Positions 23,455 through 35,159 of a DNA stretch of 64,000 bases are shown here, piece by piece. This stretch comes from Bostrychus sinensis. Lineage: Eukaryota; Chordata; Actinopteri; Gobiiformes; Eleotridae. The translations under genes were made by a program, and so were the position numbers. Positions within the stretch are counted from its first letter, which is position 1. Each line of letters starts with the position of its first letter. The DNA is taken from NCBI GenBank assembly GCA_020698575.1, contig CM036243.1, forward strand, positions 35,036,903 to 35,100,902, read 5' to 3'. The notes beneath the pieces are model-generated. The model ran no database searches, had not been told where the DNA came from, and was given only the letters and a program-made list of their open reading frames with translations.

Positions 23455-23620
23455 CAAGCTTAGTCCTGGATTCGACCTGTTTTTTGTCCTTGGTTAAAAC
23501 TGGTTTAGACATAGTTTGGTCCTGGTTTAGAGCTAGTCTAGTCCCTGTTTTGTACTTATTTAATAACGCATTTCTCTCAAGACCTGGGTTAGTTCAGATT
23601 TAGGCTCATTTCAGATTTCA
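23455..23620 (+). repeat. Degenerate TCCTGGTTTAG units
   Basis: A few decayed 11-bp units upstream of the gene 3 signal exon, followed by the block shared with 385-435. Confidence 0.6.
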
Positions 23621-23833
23621 GTCCATTAAAGATTGTACTTGTAAAGCCAAATATTTTCTGAGGTGGTACTTGCAGTAAAAAGCCTCGTACCATTGCTATG
23701 TACCATTAGGAGATTACAAATACAAGAAACACTGAACAAGTGTCTCTTTAAAACATTAATTTTCTCCATGGACCTACACATTGCTGTTGTGTGAGTTTAA
23801 CTGTTTGACCTTTGGTGTGTTTCTCAGCTGAAG

Positions 23834-26800
23834 ATGATTGTGGCTCCCATCCTGGTGGTGGCGCTGCTGGCGTTGGTGCCCAGTTTTTCTGAGGCTGTGA
23901 CCGTGGACAACTGTCAGCTCAGAGACCAGCTCGGAGCGGAGATTGAGGGCAACCCAGAAAAAATGCAGATTCTGGCCACCTGTAAGTCTCACTTGTGCTC
24001 TATAAGCATACATACATACATACATACATACTTACATACATACATACATACTTACATACATACATACATATATATATATCTGTTTATCTTCTGCTACTTT
24101 GGGCTGGAGGCGGGGTACATTCTGGAAAATGGCCACTTACACAAACAGACAACCAGTCACTCCCAACAGCAAGGTTGTGGGCTCAATCCTTATAATACTG
24201 TGAAGCTACTAAGTATTAATTAGGTATTAATAAGCAGCTATTTTAATAATCACAGCAGAATTACTTCAACATTAACTCAACCAGGAGAGACTTAAAGAGA
24301 CTATATTCTGCTTTTATTCATATTTTTTAACCAATCATGTTCGCCTCCAGAACAGCAGCACATTTTACAATAGGGCTGCACGATATGGGTATAACATGCG
24401 ATATTCGATAATTATGTTGAATATTGCGATAACGATATTATTGCGATATTTTAAAATAGGGCATACTATTCTTACATAGATAAATTCACGTAAAACTGAT
24501 CTAGACCTAGTTTAGTTCCAGTTTAGACCTAGTTTAGTTCTGGTAAATTCACTTAAAACAAAAATGTAAGTTCCTGTATTTACAAGTCAAAACAGTGTCA
24601 AAATCTCAGCTTAACACAGACTAAACCAGGAATAAAACAAGGCTAAATTGTGACTAAATTAAAAAAATTACCACTAAAACTGGACTTTTTAAACATTTTT
24701 ATTTAGTCACAACACATTTTCTTTTAGGGCTCTGGTAGGAAAATGATTCTGACAGCATAAATCTCTGTCAGATGGAAGACCACAGCGTTATTGCGATATA
24801 TTTAGATTCTTGCGATACAGACATTGCATTTGCTGATATTGCGATGACGATAATTTTGCAATATATTGTACAGCCCTCTTTTACAACCTTTATAAACATT
24901 ATGTGACTAAAAGAAAACATATTCAAAAGGCTGCAATGATTAATCAATTATTACTGATTATTGAAATAATCATCAACTCATTTAATAATCAATTAATTGC
25001 TAACTGGAGTAAAAAAAATAAAAATAAAAATCCAGCATCCTCAAGTGGCAGTTCTGCAGCTTCATTGGGTTGGTAAAAATTAAGTGATTTTTGGTAGAAT
25101 TATCACAATTTTTTAACAGAAACTATAAAACTCCTCAAGTTTTTAACCACTTTACTCAAGCTTCACTATCCGATTATTAATAAATTCACTGAGAAAATAA
25201 ACAACTGATAAATGGACTATCAAAAATTATTGTTAGTTGCAGCCCTATTTTCCAGTAAGTACTTTACTCCTGCCATAAAGAACCAGGTGAAGAGACCAGC
25301 AGAGTGTTCTGAGGCCTCAGAAACTCAGGGCCAGAGAATACAGTCTGTTTTTGATGAGGCAACAACATTATAACATGGGAGAAAGCTCAAAAAAGTTGAG
25401 CTTGAACGGGGTATGTTAGATTTAATAGGGAAAAATTATCTTCTGGGGCCTGGACACCAGTGGTGATGAAGAGGAGGAGATGGAGAGCCTGAGGAGGCAG
25501 AAGGTTCTGCTGCTGCGGTGGAGTTGGGACACAGCGGGACGACTGAGGACAGAGAGAGGCTGTGATTGGCTGAGAGCGACAGACAGGGGACAGCTGTGTT
25601 ATCTTTGTGTTCTTCTGTTGTGTGTCGCTGCAGTCATCTGTGCGGTGGACAAGTTTGTGAACAGACCAATGATGCACACCGAGACCACCACTGCTGCCCC
25701 TGACAGACGCAGACGTGAGGCTGGCCCCAACGGGGGTCCCAGAAGGGGTCAGAAAGGGCCTGGCTCTGAACAAAACAAACATATGGAGGAGATGAGGGGG
25801 CATGGAGGAGCTGAAATGGCTGCCAAACTACGAGAGTGTGTTGGTGAGAGTCTGCAGTCTTACACATGTACAGATATAGTAGTTATAATAGTAATAGTAA
25901 TAGTAAGAATATAGTAATACTGTGTGTTTTTGTCTGCAGCTGTGGTCGACGACAATGCAATAGTGAACTCTGAGTGCTTCAAGAAAATCTACCAGGAGTA
26001 AGTTGATGTTCTGCTGTGTTACGGGGGTAGGCGTGTCAGTAATGTACTCTGATATGGGATGTCCTGCCAGTAGCTCTCTTTATGAATCCTACCAACTTGT
26101 GTATGCGCGCAGTCATGGTTTATTAGCTGCTGGCACCATGAGTTCATCACAGCATATTATAGCAGTAAATCATGGGCACTAGGAAAAGTTTAGATGCCAT
26201 GCTTCTCAAGCTTCAAATTAAATCGACCTCATATTTGTAATAATACAATCATAAACAGCTCATTGAAATAAGACGTGCAATATTATATGACATGATCTGA
26301 AACGTAACACAATGGACTGTAATTTAAAATATCATAGCTGTGTTATTGTAAAATCCACATAAAACAAAAGTTCAGACGTCCTGACTAGGGCTGCACAATA
26401 CATCGCAAAATTATCGTTATCGCAATATCAGCAAACGCAATATCTGTATCGCAAGAATCTAAATATATCACAGTAACACTGTGGTCTTCCATCTGACAGA
26501 GATTTACACTGAAGAATAATTTTCCACTAGAGCCTTAAAAGAACATGTGTTGTGACTAAATAAAAATGTTTAAAAAGTCCAGTTTTAGTGGTAATTTAAT
26601 TAATTTAGTCACAGCTTAGCCTTGTTTTATTCCTGGTTTAGTCTGTGGTAAGTTTTGATTTTGTCGCTGTTTTGACTTGTAAATACAGGAACTTACATTT
26701 TTGTGAAATGTAATGAATTTAACTTACTATGTTCGAAAAGTAGGCTCTATTTTCAAATATCGCAATAATATCATTATTGCAATTTTCAACATAGTTATCG

Positions 26801-28051
26801 AATATCGCATGTTTTCTCCGTATCGTGCAGCCCTACTCTCAGGCTCTGGATGCTAACTTGGTCCTGTCTGTAGCAGAAGCTTGGTCTGATGAAAGCTCTG
26901 ACAAATAATATTATATTATTGAGGATTTATTTACTGGAGCAAAGCTGATTTATACTGAGACACATGCCCCTGTAAAAGTGGTCTGGTTCAAGTTTTATTG
27001 TTGGTGGTCTGCATGGGATTTCCTGATTTTTTAATGCGGCCACAGCGCGTTTGACTTTGGGAATGGTTGGATTAAGGTCTAAACCAGTGGTTCTCAACTG
27101 GTCTGGCTTCAGGACCCATCATTAACCTAAAAGAACAAGCCAAGACCCAAATAAAAGAGATATTTCAGCTAATCAAATGTGTTGAACCTGAGACAGAATA
27201 ATATCAGAGTATCACAATACGCCAACACAAAAAGAACAGATTTAACAAGTGACGATGCTAGAGAGGAAACTATTCCCTTCTGCATTCTGTTAGATTCCGT
27301 TTATTTTAAAACCAAAATACATGAAATAAAAAAGTGCAATTCAAAAGAATTCAAGTCTACAAAATGTACTTTCCCACTGGTAAACACTGAGAGACAATGT
27401 GCTTTGAGGAGAATTAAGTAGCGCTCACTTCAACCTTAGGTGTAACACTAACATAACTTTTTATTTTTTATTTTTTGGCAAAGGCTCGAGACCCACTGAA
27501 AATGGTTCCGCGACCCACCTTTGGGTCCCAGCCCACCAGTTGAGAATCACTGGTCTAAACTACTGTATTTTTCTTCCAGAGTTGTTGAGAACGTCTGTGA
27601 GCAATGCAGAGGCGCCGCTCCCAGCGAGATCTTCAAGGACTGCGAACCAATGACTGAGACTGCTTCAATGCCCGGATATGGGCCTAGGACTGAGATTGGC
27701 TCTGGAACCGAGGCTGGGGCTGGAACTGGGGCTGGGGCTGGGGCTGGAGCTGGGGCTGGAGCTGGGGCTGGAACTGGAGCTGGAGCTGGGGCTGGGGCTG
27801 GAACTGGGGCTGGGGCTGGAGCTGGGGCTGGGGCTGGAGCTGGAGCTGGAACTGGGGCTGGGGCTGGAGCTGGGGCTGGGGCTGGAACTGGGGCTGGGGC
27901 TGGGGCTGGAACTGGGGCTGGAGCTGGGGATGGGGCTGGGGCTGGGGCTGGAACTGGGGCTGGAGCTGGGGATGGGGCTGGGGCTGGGGATGGGGCTGGG
28001 GCTGGGGATGGGGCTGGAAAAGGGGGTAAGGGCTCCGGGGGCCACCACTAG
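23834..28051 (+). CDS. Gene 3: lysozyme/alpha-lactalbumin-like secreted protein with Gly-Ala silk-like tail
   Basis: Exons are 23834-23981, 25634-25843, 25940-25997 and 27580-28051 (TAG 28049-28051). Phases join cleanly to 295 residues. The signal peptide ends in SFSEA, followed by VTVDNCQLRDQLG. Exon 2 gives FICAVDKF, a Thr-rich stretch, furin-like RRRR, a basic/acidic linker and LRECVG. Exon 3 gives AIVNSEC, and the last exon VENVCEQC and FKDC. From about residue 179 the tail is almost pure Gly-Ala with Thr or Asp breaks (GAGAGTGAGAG type), ending GKGSGGHH, close to the GRGH end of gene 1. That shared end and the open phase make the tail truly coding rather than a chance frame. The six Cys that match lysozyme positions 6, 30, 80, 94, 115 and 127 are kept; the beta-domain is not. 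Function is unknown; a matrix or fibre role is inference. Confidence 0.78.
24006..24076 (+). repeat. CATA tetranucleotide repeat
   Basis: (CATA)n with CTTA breaks, 25 bp after the donor of the gene 3 signal exon. Confidence 0.9.
24363..24886 (+). mobile_element. hAT-like element with perfect TTTTACAA target duplication
   Basis: The duplication is at 24363-24370 and 24879-24886. Ends are TAGGGCTGCACGATAT and TATTGTACAGCCCTC. It carries GATATTGCGATAACGATATT-type inverted sequence near both ends and, inside, several TAGTTTAGTTCCAG and ACTAAACCAGGAAT motifs like the window's 11-bp arrays. Confidence 0.82.
24927..25246 (-). mobile_element. hAT-like miniature element
   Basis: The right end GTTAGTTGCAGCCCT is the complement of the 4041 element start, so this is an inverted relative. 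The left end is degenerate (AGGCTGCAATGATTAATC). Confidence 0.62.
25998..26385. other. Gene 3 last intron, 5' part
   Basis: Non-coding. No repeat boundary was recognised before the hAT-like element. Confidence 0.4.
26386..26834 (-). mobile_element. hAT-like element, inverted copy of 24371-24878
   Basis: Starts TAGGGCTGCACAATACATCG and ends CGTATCGTGCAGCCCT. The internal order is the reverse of the 24371 element, including ATTCCTGGTTTAGTCTGTGG. No clean target duplication was found. Confidence 0.72.
27077..27560. mobile_element. hAT-like element with perfect GTCTAAAC target duplication
   Basis: Ends CAGTGGTTCTCAACTGGTC and CCAGTTGAGAATCACTG are flanked by GTCTAAAC at 27077-27084 and 27553-27560. 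It ends 27 bp before gene 3's last exon, leaving only a short pyrimidine tract and the acceptor. Confidence 0.87.
27700..28020 (+). repeat. GGGGCTGGA-type hexanucleotide repeat coding a Gly-Ala tail
   Basis: GGGGCT and GGAGCT units, with GGAACT (Gly-Thr) and GGGGAT (Gly-Asp) variants, lie in frame inside the last exon of gene 3. All are in-frame hexamers, so length changes would keep frame. Confidence 0.92.
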
Positions 28052-28132
28052 AGGTCACTGCTGCCACCAACAGTCATCGAGATAAAAAGTGATACAGTGA
28101 TTAAAGATGACTGATGAACACATGAACACATG

Positions 28133-28138
28133 AATAAA
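28133..28138 (+). terminator. Polyadenylation signal of gene 3
   Basis: AATAAA 81 bp after the stop codon of gene 3. Confidence 0.65.
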
Positions 28139-28285
28139 GAGAATTAAAGTGAAGAACTTGTGTCTCTTGTGTTTTGTTTACTCACAGTTCAGTTTTAATG
28201 GGACATGTGCTGTGGGACGGGAGTTTCTGCTCTGTTTGGTGACATCTAGTGGTGAAAGAGCAGACTGCAGGACTCTACCCACCTC

Positions 28286-31200
28286 TGTAAACCAGGACTA
28301 AACCAGGACTAAACCAGGACTAAACCAGAACTCAACAAGGACTAAACCAGGGCTAAACCAGGACTAAACCAGGACTAAACCAGGACTAAACCAGAACTCA
28401 ACAAGGACTAAACCAGGACTAAACCAGGACTAAACCAGGGCTAAACCAGGACTAAACCAGGGCTCAACAAGGACTAAACCAGGACTAAACCAGGACTAAA
28501 CCAGGGCTCAACAAGGACTAAACCAGGACTAAACCAGGGCTCAACAAGGACTAAACCAGGACGAAACCAGGGCTCAATAAGGACTAAACCAGTTCTAAAC
28601 CAGGACTAAACCAAAACTCAACAAGGACTAAACCAGGACTAAACCAGGGCTAAACCAGGACTAAACCAGGACTAAACCAGGACTAAACCAGAACTCAACA
28701 AGGACTAAACCAGGACTAAACCAGGACTAAACCAGGGCTAAACCAGGACTAAACCAGGGCTCAACAAGGACTAAACCAGGACTAAACCAGGGCTCAACAA
28801 GGACTAAACCAGGGTTCAACAAGGACTAAACCAGGATGAAACCAGGGCTCAATAAGGACTAAACCAGGTCTAAACCAGGACTAAACCAGAACTCAACAAG
28901 GACTAAACCAGGACTAAACCAGGACTAAACCAGGGCTAAACCAGGACAAAACCAGGACTAAACCAGGGCTCAACAAGGACTAAACCAGGACTAAACCAGG
29001 ACTAAACCAGGGCTCAACAAGGACTAAACCAGGACTAAACCAGGGCTCAACAAGGACTAAACCAGGTCTAAACCAGGACTAAACCAGGACTAAACCAGAA
29101 CTCAACAAGGACTAAACCAGGACTAAACCAGGACTAAACCAGGGCTCAACAAGGACTAAACCAGGACTAAACCAGGGCTCAACAAGGACTAAACCAGGAC
29201 GAAACCAGGGCTCAATAAGGACTAAACCAGGGCTAAACCAGGGCTAAACCAGGACTAAACCAAGACTAAACCAGGACTAAACCAGGACTAAACCAGGACT
29301 AAACCAGGACTAACCCAAGGAATAAACCAGGTCTAAACCAGGACTAAACCAGGGCTCAACAAGGACTAAACCAGGACTAAACCAGGGCTAAACCAGGACT
29401 AAACCAGGACTAAACCAGGACTAAACCAGAACTCAACAAGGACTAAACCAGGACTAAACCAGGACTAAACCAGGGCTAAACCAGGACTAAACCAGGACTA
29501 AACCAGGGGTCAACAAGGACTAAACCAGGACTAAACCAGGACTAAACCAGGGCTTAACAAGGACTAAACCAGGACTAAACCAGGGCTCAACAAAGACTAA
29601 ACCAGGACGAAACCAGGGCTCAATAAGGACTAAACCAGGTCTAAACCAGGACTAAACCAGAACTCAACAAGGACTAAACCAAGACTAAACCAGGACTAAA
29701 CCAGGGCTAAACCAGGACTAAACCAAGACTAAACCAGGGCTCAACAAGAACTAAACCAGGTCTAAACCAGGACTAAACCAGGGCTCAACAAGGACTAAAC
29801 CAGGTCTAAACCAGGACTAAACCAGGGCTCAACAAGGACTAAACCAGGACTAAACCAGGGCTCAACAAGGACTAAACCAGGTCTAAACCAGGACTAAACC
29901 AGGACTAAACCAGAACTCAACAAGGACTAAACCAGGACTAAACCAGGATTAAACCAGGACTAAACCAGAACTCAACAAGGACTAAACCAGGACTAAACCA
30001 GGGCTAAACCAGGACTAAACCAGGGCTCAACAAGGACTAAACCAGGACTAAACCAGGGCTCAACAAGGACTAAACCAGGACGAAACCAGGGCTCAATAAA
30101 GACTAAACCAGGGCTAAACCAGGACTAAACCAGGACTAAACCAGGACTAAACCAGAACTCAACAAGGACTAAACCAGGGCTCAACAAGGACTAAACCAGG
30201 ACGAAACCAGGGCTCAATAAGGACTAAACCAGGGCTAAACCAGGACTAAACCAGGACTAAACCAGGACTAAACCAGGGATAAACCAGGACTAAACCAGGA
30301 CTAAACCAGGGCTCAACAAGGACTAAACCAGGACTCAACAAGGACTAAACCAGGTCTAAACCAGGACTAAACCAGGGCTCAACAAGGACTAAACCAGGAC
30401 TAAACCAGGACTAAACCAGGACTAAACCAGGACTAAACCAGGGCTAAACCAGGACTCAACAAGGACTAAACCAGGACTAAACCAGGACTAAACCAGGTCT
30501 AAACCAGGACTAAACCAGGGCTCAACAAGGACTAAACCAGGACTAAACCAGGGCTAAACCAGGACTAAACCAGGACTCAACAAGGATTAAACCAGGACTA
30601 AACCAGGGCTCAACAAGGACTAAACCAGGACTAAACCAGGGCTAAACCAGGACTAAACCAGGTCTAAACCAGGACTAAACCATTGCTAAACCAGGACTCA
30701 ACAAGGATTAAACCAGGACTAAACCAGGACTAAACCAGGGCTCAACAAGGACTAAACCAGGACTAAACCAGGGCTAAACCAGGACTAAACCAGGGCTCAA
30801 CAAGGACTAAACCAGGACTAAACCAGGGCTAAACCAGGGCTCAACAAGGACTAAACCAGGACTAAACCAGGACTAAACCAGGGCTAAACCAGGACTCAAC
30901 AAGGACTAAACCAGGACTAAACCAGGACTAAACCAGGTCTAAACCAGGACTAAACTAGGGCTCAACAAGGACTAAACCAGGACTAAACCAGGGCTAAACC
31001 AGGACTAAACCAGGTCTAAACCAGGACTAAACCATTGCTAAACCAGGACTCAACAAGGATTAAACCAGGACTAAACCAGGACTAAACCAGGACTAAACCA
31101 GGGCTCAACAAGGACTAAACCAGGACTAAACCAGGGCTAAACCAGGACTAAACCAGGGCTCAACAAGGACTAAACCAGGACTAAACCAGGGCTAAACCAG

Positions 31201-31453
31201 GACTAAACCAGGGCTCAACAAGGACTAAACCAGGACTAAACCAGGACTAAACCAGGGCTAAACCAGGACTCAACAAGGACTAAACCAGGACTAAACCAGG
31301 ACTAAACCAGGTCTAAACCAGGACTAAACTAGGGCTCAATAAGGACTAAACCAGGACTAAACCAGGACTAAACCAGGTCTAAACCAGGACTAAACCAGGA
31401 CTAAACCAGGACTAAACCAGGACTAAACCAGGGCTAAACCAGGATTAAACCAG
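28286..31453 (-). repeat. CTAAACCAGGA array, 3.2 kb
   Basis: Nearly 290 units of 11 bp, mainly CTAAACCAGGA and CTCAACAAGGA, with recurring GGGCTCAACAAGG blocks. It starts about 150 bp after gene 3's poly(A) signal. Confidence 0.95.
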
Positions 31454-32725
31454 AATTCTGCAGTTCAGGTGTATTTTGGTGACTCTTCCCAGCTCTGTCA
31501 GTGCCACACCTCACATGTCTCAGTTTCTCTGGGTTATATTAAACTTTAAACGTCTATTTTTTTAAATCACACAAAGGTTTAACACCGATTATTCACCTGC
31601 TGAGGATATTTGCTCTGAACACAGGTCTGTTGTTGTTGATGGAGCAGGCGTGTCCTGCTGTGTAAGACTGGAGAGTTTGCGGGTGTTTCCCAGATCAGTC
31701 ACGGTATGAGTTTGAGCGCCTCTAGAGGTTGCGTGGCCCTCAGCATCTGCACGATCTGAGTAAAAGACCGTATGTATTTTACCATAAGCACACAATGGCA
31801 GAGTCGTTTGAACCCCTGCTTCTTCATTGCCGATTAGTCGCAGGGTTGACAGAGACATAAGGCCCGATCTTCCGCTTGGAGCAAAGACAGAGGTGATGTT
31901 GACGCAGTTTTTTACGCCTGAGGACTAAGCCAGGCGTGGCACAGAGGGGCATGGAGCTGGTGTCATCAAGGCACTGATACAGCAATACACATTACTGGAG
32001 TTAAACAAAGTGCTTTTAGAAAACAAAGTAATAATAGTAACAACAACAATAATAATAATATCAATAATAATATTAATAAATGTCTTTTTAACAGTGTGGG
32101 AGAGACGGGGAAGGCCTATTTCCAGCTGCTCCACATGCTCTACCTTTTTATCGTAATAAGCTTAAAAATGAATATTATTTAATATATAATTATAATTTAG
32201 ATATAATTTTTTACTATAATTTTAAAAGTCATTTATTTTTAAGAGTGAGAGTGAGTGAGATTGGGAAAGTCAAAATCTTACAAAATTATCTCAATAAAGC
32301 TATGTCTGGTGTCAGTACATTATTCAACTTCATTGTTATAAATGCGTTGTTAGTGTTTTAATATTACAATAAGCAGACAAAAATAAAATAATATAATAAA
32401 ATACAATATTCATGAAGCCTGGCCTTTCTTGTTGTTTCTCTCTTCTGTGTGTTTGGACCTGCGTTTGTCTCCCGCAGACAGGCAAAGCCCGGGGTGATCG
32501 CACCACTGGCTCCTGTCCTGTCTACTCTTTAGAGCTTACATCTGGCCCAAAAATCCAGCCTGACCCGAGCCCATTCACGTTCTGTCCGAACCATTACAGG
32601 TAATTGTTGGCCTGAGCCGAGCCTGCACACGTTCTGACGTTTCTACACAACACCCAGACCTGTTTGATTGACAGTGTTTGTGCTGCTGCTGTAGTTAAAG
32701 ATGTTGTTAATGTGATAAGGCAAAG
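31454..32725. other. Intergenic between genes 3 and 4
   Basis: AT-rich, with AATAATAATATCAATAAT near 32050-32080. The segment at 31590-31860 and the CCTGACCCGAGCCC region near 32555 look like old repeats. No gene was recognised. Confidence 0.4.
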
Positions 32726-35150
32726 TGAGAGAGAGAGAGCAGCGGAGAGAGCACCAGAGAGAGCAGCGGAGAGAGCACCAGAGAGAGCAGTGGAGAGAGC
32801 ACCAGAGAGAGCAGTGGAGAGAGCACCAGAGAGAGCAGTGGAGAGAGCACCAGAGAGAGCAGTGGAGAGAGCACCAGAGAGAGCAGTGGAGAGAGCAGTG
32901 GAGAGAACACCAGAGAGAGCAGTGGAGAGAGCACCAGAGAGAGCAGGGGAGAGAGCACCAGAGAGAGCAGTGGAGAGAGCAGTGGAGAGAACACCAGAGA
33001 GAGCAGTGGAGAGAGCACCAGAGAGAGCAGTGGAGAGAGCACCAGAGAGAGCAGTGGAGAGAGCAGTGGAGAGAACACCAGAGAGAGCAGTGGAGAGAGC
33101 ACCAGAGAGAGCAGGGGAGAGAGCACCAGAGAGAGCAGTGGAGAGAGCAGTGGAGAGAACACCAGAGAGAGCACCAGAGAGAGCAGGGGAGAGAGCACCA
33201 GAGAGAGCAGTGGAGAGAGCAGTGGAGAGAACACCAGAGAGAGCAGTGGAGAGAGCAGTGGAGAGAACACCAGAGAGAGCAGTGGAGAGAGCACCAGAGA
33301 GAGCAGGGGAGAGAGCACCAGAGAGAGCAGTGGAGAGAGCACCAGAGAGAGCACCAGAGAGAGCAGTGGAGAGAACACCAGAGAGAGCAGTGGAGAGAGC
33401 ACCAGAGAGAGCACCAGAGAGAAGTGGAGAGAGCACCAGAGAGAGCAGCGGAGAGAGCAGGGGAGAGAGCAGGGGAGAGAGCAGGGGAGAGAGCACCAGA
33501 GAGAGCAGTGGAGAGAACACCAGAGAGAGCAGTGGAGAGAGCAGTGGAGAGAGCACCAGAGAGAGCACCAGAGAGAAGTGGAGAGAGCACCAGAGAGAGC
33601 AGCGGAGAGAGCAGTGGAGAGAGCACCAGAGAGAGCAGTGGAGAGAGCAGGGGAGAGAGCAGGGGAGAGAGCACCAGAGAGAGCAGCGGAGAGAGCAGTG
33701 GAGAGAGCACCAGAGAGAAGTGGAGAGAGCACCAGAGAGAGCAGTGGAGAGAGCACCAGAAAGAAGTGGAGAGAGCACCAGAGAGAAGTGGAGAGAGCAC
33801 CAGAGAGAGCACCAGAGAGAGCAGTGGAGAGAGCACCAGAGAGAGCAGGGGAGAGAGCACCAGAGAGAGCAGTGGAGAGAGCACCAGAGAGAAGTGGAGA
33901 GAGCACCAGAGAGAAGTGGAGAGAGCACCAGAGAGAGCAGTGGAGAGAGCACCAGAGAGAGCAGTGGAGGGAGCACCAGAGAGAAGTGGAGAGAGCACCA
34001 GAGAGATCAGTGGAGAGAGCACCAGAAAGAAGTGGAGAGAGCACCAGAGAGAAGTGGAGAGAGCACCAGAGAGAGCACCAGAGAGAGCACCAGAGAGAGC
34101 AGTGGAGAGAGCACCAGAGAGAGCACCAGAGAGAGCACCGGAGAGAGCACCAGAGAGAGCACCAGAGAGAGCAGTGGAGAGAGCACCGGAGAGAGCACCA
34201 GAGAGAGCACCGGAGAGAGCAGTGGAGAGAGCACCAGAGAGAGCAGTGGAGAGAGCCACAAGAGAGAAGTGGAGAGAGCACCAGAGAGAGCATCGGAGAG
34301 AACAGTGGAGAGAGCAGTGGAGAGAGCACCAGAGAGCACCAGAGAGAGCACCAGAGAGAGCACCGGAGAGAGCAGTGGAGAGAGCACCAGAGAGAGCAGC
34401 GGAGAGAGCAGTGGAGAGAGCACCAGAGAGAGCAGCGGAGAGAGCAGTGGAGAGAGCAGTGGAGAGAGCACCAGAGAGAGCAGTGGAGAGAGCACCAGAG
34501 AGAGCAGCGGAGAGAGCAGTGGAGAGAGCAGTGGAGAGAGCACCAGAGAGAGCACCGGAGAGAGCAGTGGAGAGAGCAGGGGAGAGAGCAGTGGAGAGAG
34601 CACCAGAGAGAGCACCAGAGAGAGCAGTGGAGAGAGCCACAAGAGAGCAGTGGAGAGAGCACCAGAGAGAGCAGTGGAGAGAGCCACAAGAGAGAAGTGG
34701 AGAGAGCACCAGAGAGAGCATCGGAGAGAACAGTGGAGAGAGCACCAGAGAGAGCAGTGGAGAGAGCCACAAGAGAGAAGTGGAGAGAGCACCAGAGAGA
34801 AGTGGAGAGAACAGTGGAGAGAGCACCAGAGAGAGCACCAGAGAGAGCACCGGAGAGAGCAGTGGAGAGAGCACCAGAGAGAGCAGCAGAGAGAGCAGCA
34901 GAGAGAGCAGCAGAGAGAGCACCAGAGAGAGCAGCAGAGAGAACACCAGAGAGAGCACCAGAGAGAGCAGCAGAGAGAGCAGTGGAGAGAGCACCAGAGA
35001 GAGCAGCAGAGAGAACACCAGAGAGAGCACCAGAGAGAGCAGCAGAGAGAGCAGTGGAGAGAGCAGCAGAGAGAGCAGTGGAGAGAGCACCAGAGAGAGC
35101 AGGGGAGAGAGCACCAGAGAGAGCAGTGGAGAGAGCAGTGGAGAGAGCAC
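32726..35150 (+). repeat. 12-bp purine-rich minisatellite
   Basis: About 200 units of GAGAGAGCACCA and GAGAGAGCAGTG type, with AAGTGGAGAGAG and CACAAGAG variants. Because 12 is a multiple of 3 and units lack stops, long frames exist on both strands; none is called coding. The array ends with ACCAGGACTAAACCAG, one copy of the 11-bp family motif. Confidence 0.95.
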
Positions 35151-35159
35151 CAGGACTAA

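Noticed and set aside
27665..28085. Alternative frames through the GGGGCT repeat on both strands
   Set aside because: Only the Gly-Ala frame joins in phase to the upstream Cys-containing exon part and ends like gene 1.
28286..31453. CRISPR array or telomere-like repeat
   Set aside because: Units are contiguous 11-mers without unique spacers, and the motif is not TTAGGG.
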